From contig NZ_JAMRXH010000004.1 of the NCBI RefSeq assembly GCF_023740735.1, positions 62,001 through 126,000 of the forward strand: DNA of 64,000 nt, read 5' to 3'. The position numbers and the translations under genes are program-made. Each line of letters opens with the position of its first letter. The first letter of the stretch is position 1. Source of the stretch: Nocardia sp. CDC159 (lineage in GTDB: Bacteria; Actinomycetota; Actinomycetes; Mycobacteriales; Mycobacteriaceae). Positions 1 to 7,406 of this stretch are shown one piece after another. The notes under the pieces are model-generated. The model was not told the origin of the DNA, did not search any database, and worked only from the letters and a program-made list of their open reading frames with translations.

Positions 1-1
1 G

Positions 2-877
2 ATGGGTCGGCGAGTCGGCGGGCAACGACTGCTGCCCAAGATCGCCGCGTGGACCGACTACCAGATGGAGAACATCCGCACCGAACGTCATCACGGTGCA
101 CGCATTGCCCTGGGGAGTGGGGCGGACGGGGTCGAGGGTGACGAATTCGGGCGTTGGGCGCGGGCGTCTTCCTATGTAATGGAGGGGCAACTGCGCAGAC
201 TCCTCCCGGACAGCGATCGGCAGCTGTGGTTGGTTGCCAATCTCGTACGCTCGCTTCGTTATTCGGCGCGGGCGAAGGTCGGCAAGGTCGGATACACCCC
301 ACATCCGGTCCGGCGTGACTTCGCCGTCATGTTCGATCTCTTCGACGACGGTGCCCACGACAGCACCATCGATGCGGTCATTTCGGCGATTCGGGGGATT
401 CCGGGCGAGATCGGCAAGGTTGCCCGATCGTCGCGGGGTCGTCGTCTGGAACTGCTGGAATACGAACTTCCCCTGCTGGGCGGTCGGTTGTGGTCACCTC
501 GCGATCGGGGAAGGTTCGACGATGAGCGCTGGTTGGAGCTCGCCTGCGGACGAATGGACGAATATCGCAGCCGCGCCGCGGATTTCCGTCGGGTACTGGC
601 CCGATGTGAGACCGAGGAGGATGTGCGGCGGCTCGAGTTCGATATCCAGGGCGTGCGCGATCAGCTACTCAGGCGGCTGGGTCTGGACTCCGCACCCGCC
701 AACGAGACGGAAAACTCCCTCGTGAACACCGCAGCCTCGGTGACCCAGTGGGCGGCGGGCGGCGTTCCTGTCACCACTTTGATGCGCCTCGTCTTCGGTA
801 CCTTGCGGCGGCATTCGGACACCCTGGAGTACTCGCACCAGAAGTTTCTGTACCGCGAGTTCGCCCGCGGGATCTGA
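2..877 (+). CDS. Hypothetical protein, possibly 5'-truncated by the window edge
   Basis: A 291-residue reading frame beginning one base inside the window, so the true start may lie upstream. I do not recognise a family. The protein is Arg- and Glu-rich and looks soluble: no signal peptide or membrane segment is visible, and the middle (residues about 120-230) is predicted helical with many charged residues. Codon third positions are strongly G/C, as expected of a real gene here. It converges on a small minus-strand ORF that ends 5 bases beyond its stop. Function cannot be assigned; its upstream neighbours are outside the window. Confidence 0.6.
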   Translation: MGRRVGGQRLLPKIAAWTDYQMENIRTERHHGARIALGSGADGVEGDEFGRWARASSYVMEGQLRRLLPDSDRQLWLVANLVRSLRYSARAKVGKVGYTPHPVRRDFAVMFDLFDDGAHDSTIDAVISAIRGIPGEIGKVARSSRGRRLELLEYELPLLGGRLWSPRDRGRFDDERWLELACGRMDEYRSRAADFRRVLARCETEEDVRRLEFDIQGVRDQLLRRLGLDSAPANETENSLVNTAASVTQWAAGGVPVTTLMRLVFGTLRRHSDTLEYSHQKFLYREFARGI

Positions 878-882
878 CCGGC

Positions 883-1071
883 TCAGGCGGCCGGGCGACG
901 AGTCGCGGCGTGGTGGTGGTCGATCAGGCTCAGTAGGCCGTCGACCGCGGCGAGGGAGGACCACTCGTTTCGGTGGATCAGCTCCGGGTACCGGTCGGAG
1001 CGGGCGACGAAGGCGGACTCGGCCGCCGACCAGCGGACGTGGACCGATCCCAGGATCGTCTCGGTGGTCAT
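883..1071 (-). CDS. Small hypothetical protein (62 aa)
   Basis: Short ORF convergent with the gene at the left edge. I chose the ATG at 1071 (MTTETILGSV...) because a GAGAGG purine run lies upstream; an in-frame ATG at 1113 would add 14 residues without a better ribosome site. The protein carries a His triplet near its C-terminus and no membrane segment. I recognise no domain. Its length, position and G/C-ending codons are compatible with a real small gene, but an artefact is not excluded. Confidence 0.4.
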   Translation of the reverse strand: MTTETILGSVHVRWSAAESAFVARSDRYPELIHRNEWSSLAAVDGLLSLIDHHHAATRRPAA

Positions 1072-1226
1072 CGCTGGATTCACCAACCTCTCGCAGTAGT
1101 TCGGAGCTTTCATTGAACATCCCGAAAGAGGGTAGGAGCGGGGCGTTTACGGTTTTCTTCTGATGTCGGTGGGGGGAAATTACCGATTTCCTACGCTCTG
1201 TCGTAGGGGACGCGGGCGGGGGGTGC

Positions 1227-1246
1227 TGTACGATCGTACTGTACGA
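1227..1246. promoter_or_regulatory. Candidate TetR operator
   Basis: A perfect 12-bp palindrome GTACGATCGTAC (1228-1239) overlaps two direct copies of TGTACGA (1227-1233 and 1240-1246) with 13-bp periodicity. It lies immediately upstream of the GGAGG ribosome site of the operon that encodes a TetR regulator. The position and symmetry suit autoregulation; binding is inferred. Confidence 0.45.
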
Positions 1247-1261
1247 ATGTATGGAGGTCGT

Positions 1262-1453
1262 ATGGGTACGAAGTGGTCGGTGGCGGCTGGTGTGCTGATG
1301 GTGTTGGTGGGGGTGGTGTTGTTCGTCGTGTTTCGGGGGGTCGAGACGCCGGTTGCGGGGTTGCGGCAGGTGGGGGTCGTGCTCTTCGTGATCGGAGTGG
1401 TGGAGTTGGTGGCGCTGGGGTATGCGAGGGTGCGGGGGTTCGGGCGGTGCTGA
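1262..1453 (+). CDS. Small two-TM membrane protein
   Basis: A 63-residue protein with two hydrophobic helices (about residues 6-24 and 37-55) joined by a short loop containing VETPV. The ATG at 1262 is preceded by GGAGG (1254-1258). An upstream in-frame extension to 1163 is Arg-rich and lacks a ribosome site, so I rejected it. The stop overlaps the ATG of the next gene in a TGATG arrangement, implying translational coupling with the TetR regulator. The layout resembles the small actinobacterial DUF5708-type membrane proteins, but that assignment is from memory and tentative. It may be a target or partner of the coupled regulator. Confidence 0.6.
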   Translation: MGTKWSVAAGVLMVLVGVVLFVVFRGVETPVAGLRQVGVVLFVIGVVELVALGYARVRGFGRC

Positions 1454-1986
1454 TGGCGGGGGAGCATGTGCTGGAGGCGGTGCTCACGGTGCTGGCCGAG
1501 CGGGGGGTCGAGGCGTTGAGTGTGCGGAGCGTGGCGGCGGCGGCGCGGGTGTCCCCGGCGCAGGTGCAGTATTACTACCGGACCAAGACCGATCTGATCC
1601 GGTCCGGATTCGCTTATGCCGGTGCGCGGTTTCTCGCCGATGTTCGAGAAGCGGCGCCGAATACTCTGCGCGACATCGTTTTTCAGTGGCTGCCGCTCGA
1701 CGAGCGTCGGGATCGGCGGGCGCGGGTGTGGCTGGCCTATGCGGGGCTGGCGGCCGTGGATCCGGTACTGGCCCGCGAATCCGCGTCCTTGGACGCGGAT
1801 CTGCGGGCCTGGTACGTCGACGCCGGGCTGACCGAGAGCGAGGCCGTGCAACTGCTCGCCCTCGTGGACGGTCTGACACTGCACTGCCTGGTGCTACCGA
1901 TGGCGGAGCGAAAGGCGTTGGTGGACGAGGGCATCGAGCCGTACGCGGGGCTGCTCGGCCGGTCGGCCGGGGTGGGGCCGCGGTGA
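1453..1986 (+). CDS. TetR/AcrR family transcriptional regulator
   Basis: A 177-residue one-component repressor. The N-terminal helix-turn-helix is clear: ALSVRSVAAAARVSPAQVQYYY with the usual YYxxK-like continuation (YYYRTKTDL). The rest is the helical ligand-binding and dimerisation domain. The start ATG overlaps the stop of the upstream small membrane protein, so the two are probably made from one transcript. A palindrome and direct repeats at 1227-1246 in front of the operon are the likely autoregulatory site. The ligand is unknown. The alpha/beta hydrolase gene that converges on it is not obviously under the same control. Confidence 0.85.
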   Translation: MAGEHVLEAVLTVLAERGVEALSVRSVAAAARVSPAQVQYYYRTKTDLIRSGFAYAGARFLADVREAAPNTLRDIVFQWLPLDERRDRRARVWLAYAGLAAVDPVLARESASLDADLRAWYVDAGLTESEAVQLLALVDGLTLHCLVLPMAERKALVDEGIEPYAGLLGRSAGVGPR

Positions 1987-1995
1987 GCTCGCGGT

Positions 1996-2874
1996 TCAGG
2001 CGTTCTCGTCGAGTACCTCGCGCAGCTTCTTCGCGAAGGCCTCGGGCTGACCGGGGTAGCCGAACTCACCGTCGAGGAAGCCGCCGTGATGACTCGGGAA
2101 GACCGCCGCCCGCTGATTCAGCAGTGCGGCCGTGGCGATGGCGGTGCGGGCGGTGACGGTGTCGCCGGTCTCCTCGCCCACGGCGAGCACGATCCGGGTG
2201 GGCGCCGCGGTCAGCGCGGCCACGTCCGGGCGGTAGGCGGTCACGGCCGCGGACCGGTCGGACAGCAGCGGATCGTCGCGGGAGCCATCGTCCTCGGTCG
2301 GCAGGCCGAACTGCGCGGGGTCGGGCGCGGGCTGGTCGAGGTAGGCGTCGGTGAACTCGCCCTGCCATGCGGTCATCGCCAGGAATCCGGCCATGCCCGC
2401 GCCGAAACCCTTGGCCTGGTAGGCGTCTCGGTAACCGGCGCGGGCCCGCTCGGCGGCGTCGGCGTCGGGGAGCACGGTCAGCAGCGGCGGCTCGTGGGCA
2501 ACGAGGGTGGCGACATCGCCGGGATGGGCCGCCACCAGCGCCAGCGCGGTGACCGCGCCGCCGCTGCTGGCGAACATGTCCACCGGACCCGCGTCGAGCG
2601 CGGTGATCACGGCGTGCACATCCTCGGCCTGCACCTCGGGAACGCTGTCCACGCGCCCGTCCTTGCGAATGCTGCGCCCGAGCCCGCGCGGGTCGTAGGT
2701 GATCACGGTGCGATCGGGGAAGTGCGCGGCCAGCGCGCGGAAGCCGCTGGCGTCCATGGGCTGGCCGATCATGAACAGCGGCGGACGGCCATCGGCGGTG
2801 GGCAGCGGGCCGTGCACGTCGTAAACCAGGTCGACATCGGGCGTTTCCAGGGTGTGCGTGGTCTTCATGTTCAT
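1996..2874 (-). CDS. Alpha/beta hydrolase
   Basis: A 292-residue cytoplasmic hydrolase of the alpha/beta fold. The oxyanion-strand region (MIGQPMDASGF), the YDPRG motif and the nucleophile elbow FASSGGAV (the second Ser in the G/AxSxG pattern) are visible. A C-terminal HHGGF segment is the likely catalytic-His region. It resembles the many actinobacterial alpha/beta hydrolases whose substrates (esters, lactones, epoxides) are unknown. The annotated start (ATG 2874) is two residues before a second ATG (2868); neither has a strong ribosome site. A perfect 14-bp hairpin at 2922-2953 separates it from msrBA. Confidence 0.85.
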   Translation of the reverse strand: MNMKTTHTLETPDVDLVYDVHGPLPTADGRPPLFMIGQPMDASGFRALAAHFPDRTVITYDPRGLGRSIRKDGRVDSVPEVQAEDVHAVITALDAGPVDMFASSGGAVTALALVAAHPGDVATLVAHEPPLLTVLPDADAAERARAGYRDAYQAKGFGAGMAGFLAMTAWQGEFTDAYLDQPAPDPAQFGLPTEDDGSRDDPLLSDRSAAVTAYRPDVAALTAAPTRIVLAVGEETGDTVTARTAIATAALLNQRAAVFPSHHGGFLDGEFGYPGQPEAFAKKLREVLDENA

Positions 2875-2921
2875 GTCGACGGCGCCCGCGCCGGAAATTC
2901 ATCGGCCCGCGCGCCCGAGAT

Positions 2922-2953
2922 CCGTCCGGCATCCCCGCCGGGATGCCGGACGG
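2922..2953 (-). terminator. Strong hairpin terminator downstream of msrA
   Basis: Perfect 14-bp inverted repeat (2922-2935 and 2940-2953, arms beginning CCGTCCGGC) with a 4-nt loop CGCC, just after the msrA stop on the minus strand. It has no T-tract, which is common for actinobacterial terminators. Confidence 0.7.
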
Positions 2954-2960
2954 TGACGAC

Positions 2961-3476
2961 TCAGGACGTGGCCGTCTGCCGCTTGGGCAGCTTCCATCCC
3001 GGTCGCGGGAAATGGCAGGTGTAGCCGTCCGGATACCGCATCAGGTAGTCCTGATGCTCGGGCTCGGCCTCCCAGAACTCGCTGGCCGGGGTCACCTCGG
3101 TGACCACCTTGCCGGGCCACAGGCCCGAGGCGTCGACATCGGCGATGGTGTCCAGCGCGACGCGCTTCTGCTCGTCGTCGAGGTAGAAGATCGCCGACCG
3201 GTAGCTGGTACCGATGTCATTGCCCTGTCGGTCCCTGGTGGTCGGATCGTGGATCTGGAAGAAGAATTCCAGCAGCGCCCGATAGTCCGTCCGCTCGGGG
3301 TCGTAGACGATTTCCACCGCCTCCGCGTGACCGGGATGGTTGCGATAGGTGGGATGATCGTTGCGGCCGCCGGTGTAGCCCACCCGCGTGGACAGCACGC
3401 CCGGCTGCCTGCGGATGAGATCCTGCATGCCCCAGAAGCATCCGCCCGCCAGAATCGCCGTACGCGTAGTGCTCAC
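2961..3476 (-). CDS. msrA: Peptide-methionine (S)-S-oxide reductase MsrA
   Basis: A 171-residue repair enzyme that reduces the S-diastereomer of methionine sulfoxide with thioredoxin as usual donor. The catalytic motif GGCFWG sits at residues 11-16 with the nucleophilic Cys13, followed by the typical GYTGG, NHPGHAE and [11 protein letters not shown] blocks. I chose the GTG at 3476 (VSTTRTAIL...) because it places GCFWG at the family's usual N-terminal position and GAGGTGA precedes it. The longer open frame to 3692 is Arg/Ser-rich and antisense-like. It lies 73 bp downstream of msrB on the same strand, so the two stereospecific reductases are probably co-transcribed. Confidence 0.95.
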   Translation of the reverse strand: MSTTRTAILAGGCFWGMQDLIRRQPGVLSTRVGYTGGRNDHPTYRNHPGHAEAVEIVYDPERTDYRALLEFFFQIHDPTTRDRQGNDIGTSYRSAIFYLDDEQKRVALDTIADVDASGLWPGKVVTEVTPASEFWEAEPEHQDYLMRYPDGYTCHFPRPGWKLPKRQTATS

Positions 3477-3549
3477 GACGTCACCTCGCTGGCGCTCGGT
3501 GCCGTCGTGCGCGCGGCGCGCTGTGCTGATGGTTCGGTCGCAAACTCCC

Positions 3550-4005
3550 TCACGCGTCCTCCTTCGTGAACAAAGTGCGGTACTGCCCATATCCCTCCGC
3601 CTCGAGGTCGTCGAGGTGGATGAAGCGCAGCGCCGCCGAATTGATGCAGTATCGCAGGCCGCCCGCCTCGCGGGGGCCGTCGGTGAACACATGGCCGAGA
3701 TGGCTGTCGCCGTGGCTCGAGCGCACCTCGGTGCGGATCATCAGATGGCTGAGGTCCCGCTTCTCGACCACGTTGCCGGGGTCAAGGGGCCGGGTGAAGC
3801 TCGGCCAGCCGCTGCCGCTGTCGAACTTGTCGACCGAGGCGAACAATGGCTCACCGGACACCACATCCACGTAGATACCCGGCTCGTGGTTGTCCCAGTA
3901 CTCGCCGGTGAACGGCCGCTCGGTCCCGTTCTTCTGGGTGACGTGATACTGCTCCGGCGACAGCGCGGCGACGGCCGCGGGATTGCGGTTGTATTCGCGT
4001 GCCAT
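3550..4005 (-). CDS. msrB: Peptide-methionine (R)-S-oxide reductase MsrB (single-Cys, zinc-less type)
   Basis: A 151-residue enzyme for the R-diastereomer of methionine sulfoxide. SelR-family blocks are clear: [29 protein letters not shown] and the catalytic [11 protein letters not shown]. The two zinc-binding CxxC pairs of Zn-type MsrBs are absent (VDVVSG where one would be). The resolving Cys that follows DSQ in classical two-Cys forms is Ser here (DSGSGWPSF). The only Cys in the protein is the catalytic one, so it must be recycled without an intramolecular disulfide. ATG 4005 has a strong GAGGAGG ribosome site. First gene of the msrB-msrA unit. Confidence 0.95.
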   Translation of the reverse strand: MAREYNRNPAAVAALSPEQYHVTQKNGTERPFTGEYWDNHEPGIYVDVVSGEPLFASVDKFDSGSGWPSFTRPLDPGNVVEKRDLSHLMIRTEVRSSHGDSHLGHVFTDGPREAGGLRYCINSAALRFIHLDDLEAEGYGQYRTLFTKEDA

Positions 4006-4184
4006 ATGACCTCCTCATATCGACACCCGGTACAACCCGCGTCGCGCTCTGGAAAGTTCCGCCGCGCGCGGGCGTCATACTTCGGTCATATCTCGGCCAA
4101 TACGCCGCGTGAACGAGGGCGCGTCGTGCCCGCGGTTGACCGTGGATGGGCCGCACGGGCGATGTGGCGGGCGGGCCGGGCCGC

Positions 4185-4190
4185 TAGCGT
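4185..4190 (+). promoter_or_regulatory. Leaderless -10 box (TAGCGT) of the DUF418 gene
   Basis: TAGCGT ends 6 nt before ATG 4197 and there is no Shine-Dalgarno sequence, the arrangement of actinobacterial leaderless transcripts. Confidence 0.5.
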
Positions 4191-4196
4191 GGGGTA

Positions 4197-5390
4197 ATGG
4201 CCTGGCCCGCAACGTCTCCCGTTTCTTCCGGCGGCCGGATCGCCGAGGTCGACATACTGCGCGGATTCGCGCTGTTCGGGATTCTGATCACCAACGCGGT
4301 GGTGCTGACCGGAATTCTCACCTCGGACGCGCCCATGGGGACGGAGCGGTTCTGGGTACACCACGACCCGGCCGACCGGATGACCGACGCGGTGATCGAG
4401 GCGCTGTTTCTCGGGCGGTTCTATCTGCTGTTCGCATTTCTGTTCGGGTACTCGTTCACCCTGCAGTTGGAGGCCGCGCGACGGGCGGGGGCGTCGGGGC
4501 CGTGGCGGCTGCTGCGGCGCTGCGGGGCGCTGTTCCTCGTCGGAGTCGTCCATGTGCTGTTCCTGTGGGTCGGCGACATCCTCACGCTCTACGCGTTCCT
4601 GGGCCTGATCCTGTTGCTGCTGCGCAAGATTCGGCCGCGGACCGCGATCGTGGCCGGGACCTTCCTCTACGTGGTGTATTGGCTGCCGAGCTTCCTGCCC
4701 GGCGACGATGATCTGCCGCTGGGAGAGTGGCTGCACGTGGCGCAATTGACCTCCGGATTCGCGGGAAGTGCCGCCGACACATTCCGCGCCCAGCTGGAGG
4801 TGGGGCCGCGGTTCGCCCTGCTGATCTGGTTCGGTCAGGGCGTCACCAGCCTCGGCATGTTCCTGCTCGGCCTGGCGGCGGGCAAGGCGCAGCTGTTCCG
4901 CGATCGCGAGCGACTGCGGCGCTGGACGCCCCGGGCCATGTGGATCGGCTTCGGAATCGGCCTGCCGGTCTCCGCGATCACCTTCGCCGACGTGGCCGCT
5001 CTCGTCCACCTGCCGAGCTGGTGGTCCGGCGTGCAGGAGCTGATCAACCCGCTGATGACCTTCGCCTACGTGGCCGTCGTACTCCACCTGAGCACCACCC
5101 GCTGGGCCTCGGCGACCGGCCTGCTCGCCCCCGCCGGTCGGATGGCGGCGAGCAACTACATCGGACAGTCCGTGGTCCTGCTGCTGCTCTACAGCGGCTA
5201 CGGTCTGTCCGCCCGCATCCCGGCCCTGGCCGTCGTCGCGCTGGGCGTGCTGACCTTCGCCCTGCAGGTGGTGATCAGCCGCTGGTGGCTCACCGGCCAC
5301 GCCTACGGCCCGGTCGAATGGGTACTGCGCGCGGCGACCTACGGGGTGATACCGCGCTGGCGGCGCAAGCCGGTCTCGTCGGCGCCGTGA
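4197..5390 (+). CDS. DUF418 (YeiB-like) integral membrane protein
   Basis: A 397-residue polytopic protein with about nine to ten membrane helices. The N-terminal IAEVDILRGFALFGILITN signature and the C-terminal block (MAASNYIGQSV..., LQVVISRWWLTGHAYGPVEW) are characteristic of the DUF418/YeiB family. The fold is related to membrane acyltransferases, but the reaction is unknown. TAGCGT lies 6 nt before the ATG and no ribosome site is seen, suggesting leaderless expression. Its last 52 bp overlap the 3' end of the convergent winged-helix gene. Confidence 0.9.
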   Translation: MAWPATSPVSSGGRIAEVDILRGFALFGILITNAVVLTGILTSDAPMGTERFWVHHDPADRMTDAVIEALFLGRFYLLFAFLFGYSFTLQLEAARRAGASGPWRLLRRCGALFLVGVVHVLFLWVGDILTLYAFLGLILLLLRKIRPRTAIVAGTFLYVVYWLPSFLPGDDDLPLGEWLHVAQLTSGFAGSAADTFRAQLEVGPRFALLIWFGQGVTSLGMFLLGLAAGKAQLFRDRERLRRWTPRAMWIGFGIGLPVSAITFADVAALVHLPSWWSGVQELINPLMTFAYVAVVLHLSTTRWASATGLLAPAGRMAASNYIGQSVVLLLLYSGYGLSARIPALAVVALGVLTFALQVVISRWWLTGHAYGPVEWVLRAATYGVIPRWRRKPVSSAP

Positions 5391-5674
5391 ACCGCGTCCC
5401 GCAGCGGCGCTTTCGCGAGGGTGTGCACCACGGATGCGCCCGACAGTGTGATCCGCAGGACGCCGGGGATCGCGGTGGCGACATCCCAGCTGCCCGCGGT
5501 GTTGGTCCGGATCAGGCCCGCCACGGCGAGCATCCGGAGCGTGCGGCCGAGCTCGCTGCCCGGCATCGCGGCGGCGAGTTCGCGAGCGGTGCGCGGTCGT
5601 GCGGCAAGGGCTTCGAGTACCTCGACCGCGTACCGATGGTCGACCAGCTCACGTAACCAGGCGTTGGCCTTCAT
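5339..5674 (-). CDS. Winged-helix DNA-binding protein
   Basis: A 111-residue protein whose residues 1-75 look like a winged helix: VDHRYAVEVLEALAARPRTARELAAAM, then a second helix pair and a wing (AGLIRTNTAGSWDVA), as in MarR/ArsR-like repressors. I chose ATG 5674 (MKANAWLREL...) because GGAG lies directly upstream; the longer frame to 5785 has no such site. The 3' end overlaps the convergent DUF418 gene by 52 bp. The target is unknown; either flanking gene is possible. Confidence 0.6.
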   Translation of the reverse strand: MKANAWLRELVDHRYAVEVLEALAARPRTARELAAAMPGSELGRTLRMLAVAGLIRTNTAGSWDVATAIPGVLRITLSGASVVHTLAKAPLRDAVHGADETGLRRQRGITP

Positions 5675-5874
5675 GTCTCCATTGCAGCCCCCGGCCGAGG
5701 GGAAGTGTGGCTCGTTAACGGTTCCCTGACCTGGATGACCTCGAATTTTTCGGGATGTTGGCGGGGGCGAGAAATGTTGCGGCAACGGGATTATCGAAAA
5801 TGATCTTTAAGGCCGGGCTTCAAAGTTCTTTAGACTCACGGTGTTACGGCCCCTCGAGTGCTTGCTCTTGTTAG

Positions 5875-5895
5875 CGTTATGCGAACGTTATGCGA
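5875..5895 (+). promoter_or_regulatory. 11-bp-phased direct repeat upstream of the CAP gene
   Basis: Two copies of CGTTATGCGA (5875-5884 and 5886-5895) spaced one helical turn apart, within 40 bp of the start of the CAP-domain gene. This spacing suits head-to-tail binding by an OmpR-type response regulator. Which regulator would bind is unknown. Confidence 0.35.
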
Positions 5896-5913
5896 CCTCT
5901 TCTAGGGGAATTG

Positions 5914-7332
5914 ATGAGTTCGAGTTCGGCTAGATTTCGTTCTATTTCCGCTACCGTCGGAGTTTCCGCATTCGCGGCGCTGGCCATTGCCGGTGCACCG
6001 GCCGCCACGGCGGCTCCCGAGGGCAAGTCTCCGGTCGACGAGGTGATCAGCCTCACCAACAAGGAACGGCAGAAGGCGGGTTTGAAGCCGCTGAAGGCCG
6101 ACAAGCATCTCGCCGAGGCGGCCCAGGCGCACGCCAAGGACATGGCGGCCAAGGGCTTCTTCGGGCACAAATCGTCCAAGGGGGACGTGGAGGATCGGCT
6201 CAGCGAGGCCGGGTACAAGGCGAAGACCTCGGAAGAAAATATCGCGAAGGGCCAGAAAAGCCCCGCCGAGGTCGTCCAGGCCTGGATGAAGGATCCGCAG
6301 CGTCGCGCGAACATCCTCAACGCGGGGCTCAAGGAAATCGGTGTCGGCTACGCCAAGAGTAAGGACGGAAAGACCTACTGGACACAGGATTTCGGCACGT
6401 CGAGCGGTAAGAGCGAGGATAAGGACGACAAGGGCAAGGACGATAAGAAGGACGACAAGAAGAAGGAAGACAAGGAAAAGAAGGACGACAAAAAGGACAA
6501 GGGTAAGGACGACAAGGGGGAGAAGGACAAGGGCAAGGACAAGCCCTCGGGTGGCGACAAGCCCGGCGGCGATGAGGACAAGGCCGGTGGGGGCGGGGAC
6601 GACAAGCCCGGCGGCGGTGACGAATCCAGCGGCGGCGACGAGGACAAGCCCGGCGGCGGTGACGAGGCTGGTGGCGGTGACGAAGCCGGTGGGGGTGACG
6701 AGGCTGGTGGCGGTGACGAAGCCGGTGGGGGTGACGAGGCTGGTGGCGGTGACGAAGCCGGTGGGGGTGACGAGGCTGGTGGCGGTGACGAAGCCGGTGG
6801 GGGTGACGAAGCCGGGGGCGGCGAGGATGCCGGGGACGGCGGCGGGGATTCGGAAAATCCGTGGGGTGACCTGTTCGGCGGTGACGAGGACGCCGGGGAC
6901 GGCGGCGGTGGGGATTCGGAAAGCCCGCTGGGTGACCTGTTCGGCGGCGACGAGGACGCCGGGGACGGCGGCGGTGGGGATTCGGGAAACCCGCTGGGTG
7001 ACCTGTTCGGCGGCGACGAGGGTGCCGACGCCGGCGACCTTTTCGGTGACGGTGGCGACGGTGGCGATCTGTTCGGCGGGGGCGGCGGCGACGGTCTCGG
7101 CGACCTGTTCGGTGGCGACGGTGGCGACCTCTTCGGCGGCGGTGACGGCCTGGGTGACCTGTTCGGCGGTGACGGCGGCGGCGACCTGTTCGGTGGCGGC
7201 GGCGACCTGTTCGGCGGTGGCGGCGACCTGTTCGGCGGTGGCGGCGACCTGTTCGGTGGCGGCGGCGACCTGTTCGGCGGTGGCGGATTCGGCGACCTCG
7301 CCGGTATCGGCGGCGGTTTCGGCGGCTGGTGA
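5914..7332 (+). CDS. Secreted CAP/SCP-domain protein with Lys/Asp and Gly/Asp repeats
   Basis: A 472-residue exported protein. Residues 1-34 form a Sec-type signal ending near ATAAPEG. Residues about 42-160 form a CAP (SCP/PR-1) domain: VDEVISLTNKERQKAGL, FFGHKS, EENIAKG, AWMKDPQRRANIL, GVGYA. The usual SPGHRANIL His is replaced (DPQRRANIL). Residues about 168-211 are a Lys/Asp tract. Residues 250-297 are four identical 12-residue units (DEAGGG twice each), then units around GDLFGGDEDAGDGGGG, then GGGGDLF repeats to a C-terminal GGFGGW. The start is ATG 5914 with AGGGGA upstream; ATG 5890 lacks a site. It probably acts at or beyond the cell wall. The Gly/Asp tail could bind divalent cations, but it is not a canonical RTX nonapeptide. 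Confidence 0.85.
   Translation: MSSSSARFRSISATVGVSAFAALAIAGAPAATAAPEGKSPVDEVISLTNKERQKAGLKPLKADKHLAEAAQAHAKDMAAKGFFGHKSSKGDVEDRLSEAGYKAKTSEENIAKGQKSPAEVVQAWMKDPQRRANILNAGLKEIGVGYAKSKDGKTYWTQDFGTSSGKSEDKDDKGKDDKKDDKKKEDKEKKDDKKDKGKDDKGEKDKGKDKPSGGDKPGGDEDKAGGGGDDKPGGGDESSGGDEDKPGGGDEAGGGDEAGGGDEAGGGDEAGGGDEAGGGDEAGGGDEAGGGDEAGGGDEAGGGEDAGDGGGDSENPWGDLFGGDEDAGDGGGGDSESPLGDLFGGDEDAGDGGGGDSGNPLGDLFGGDEGADAGDLFGDGGDGGDLFGGGGGDGLGDLFGGDGGDLFGGGDGLGDLFGGDGGGDLFGGGGDLFGGGGDLFGGGGDLFGGGGDLFGGGGFGDLAGIGGGFGGW
6661..6804 (+). repeat. Four perfect 36-bp in-frame tandem repeats
   Basis: The 36-bp unit beginning GACGAGGCTGGTGGCGGTG occurs four times without a mismatch (6661, 6697, 6733, 6769), each encoding 12 residues, followed by a diverged partial copy. 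Perfect identity at wobble positions indicates recent expansion and likely length variation between strains. Confidence 0.95.
7171..7275 (+). repeat. 21-bp in-frame tandem repeats encoding GGGGDLF
   Basis: Four 21-bp units at 7192, 7213, 7234 and 7255 (each ending GGCGACCTGTTC) follow a diverged unit at 7171. They differ from each other only at single third-codon positions. Confidence 0.9.
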
Positions 7333-7406
7333 CCCACCAGACGCCGCGATTCTCGAAGTGACATAAGGCAATTCGCCTCTCAACTCGCAACAAAGGAAGA
7401 CATCTC

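Noticed and set aside
3477..3692. N-terminal extension of MsrA
   Set aside because: It is Arg/Ser-rich, overlaps msrB, and would push the GCFWG motif far from its normal position.
6661..6804. 36-bp repeats of CRISPR-like unit length
   Set aside because: The units are directly abutting with no spacers and are in frame within a coding gene; no cas genes are present.
5902..7383. Very long minus-strand open frames antisense to the CAP-protein gene
   Set aside because: They consist of the complement of GC-rich repeats (Pro/Ser- or Arg/His-rich), have no start signals, and the plus-strand frame has a signal peptide and a CAP domain.
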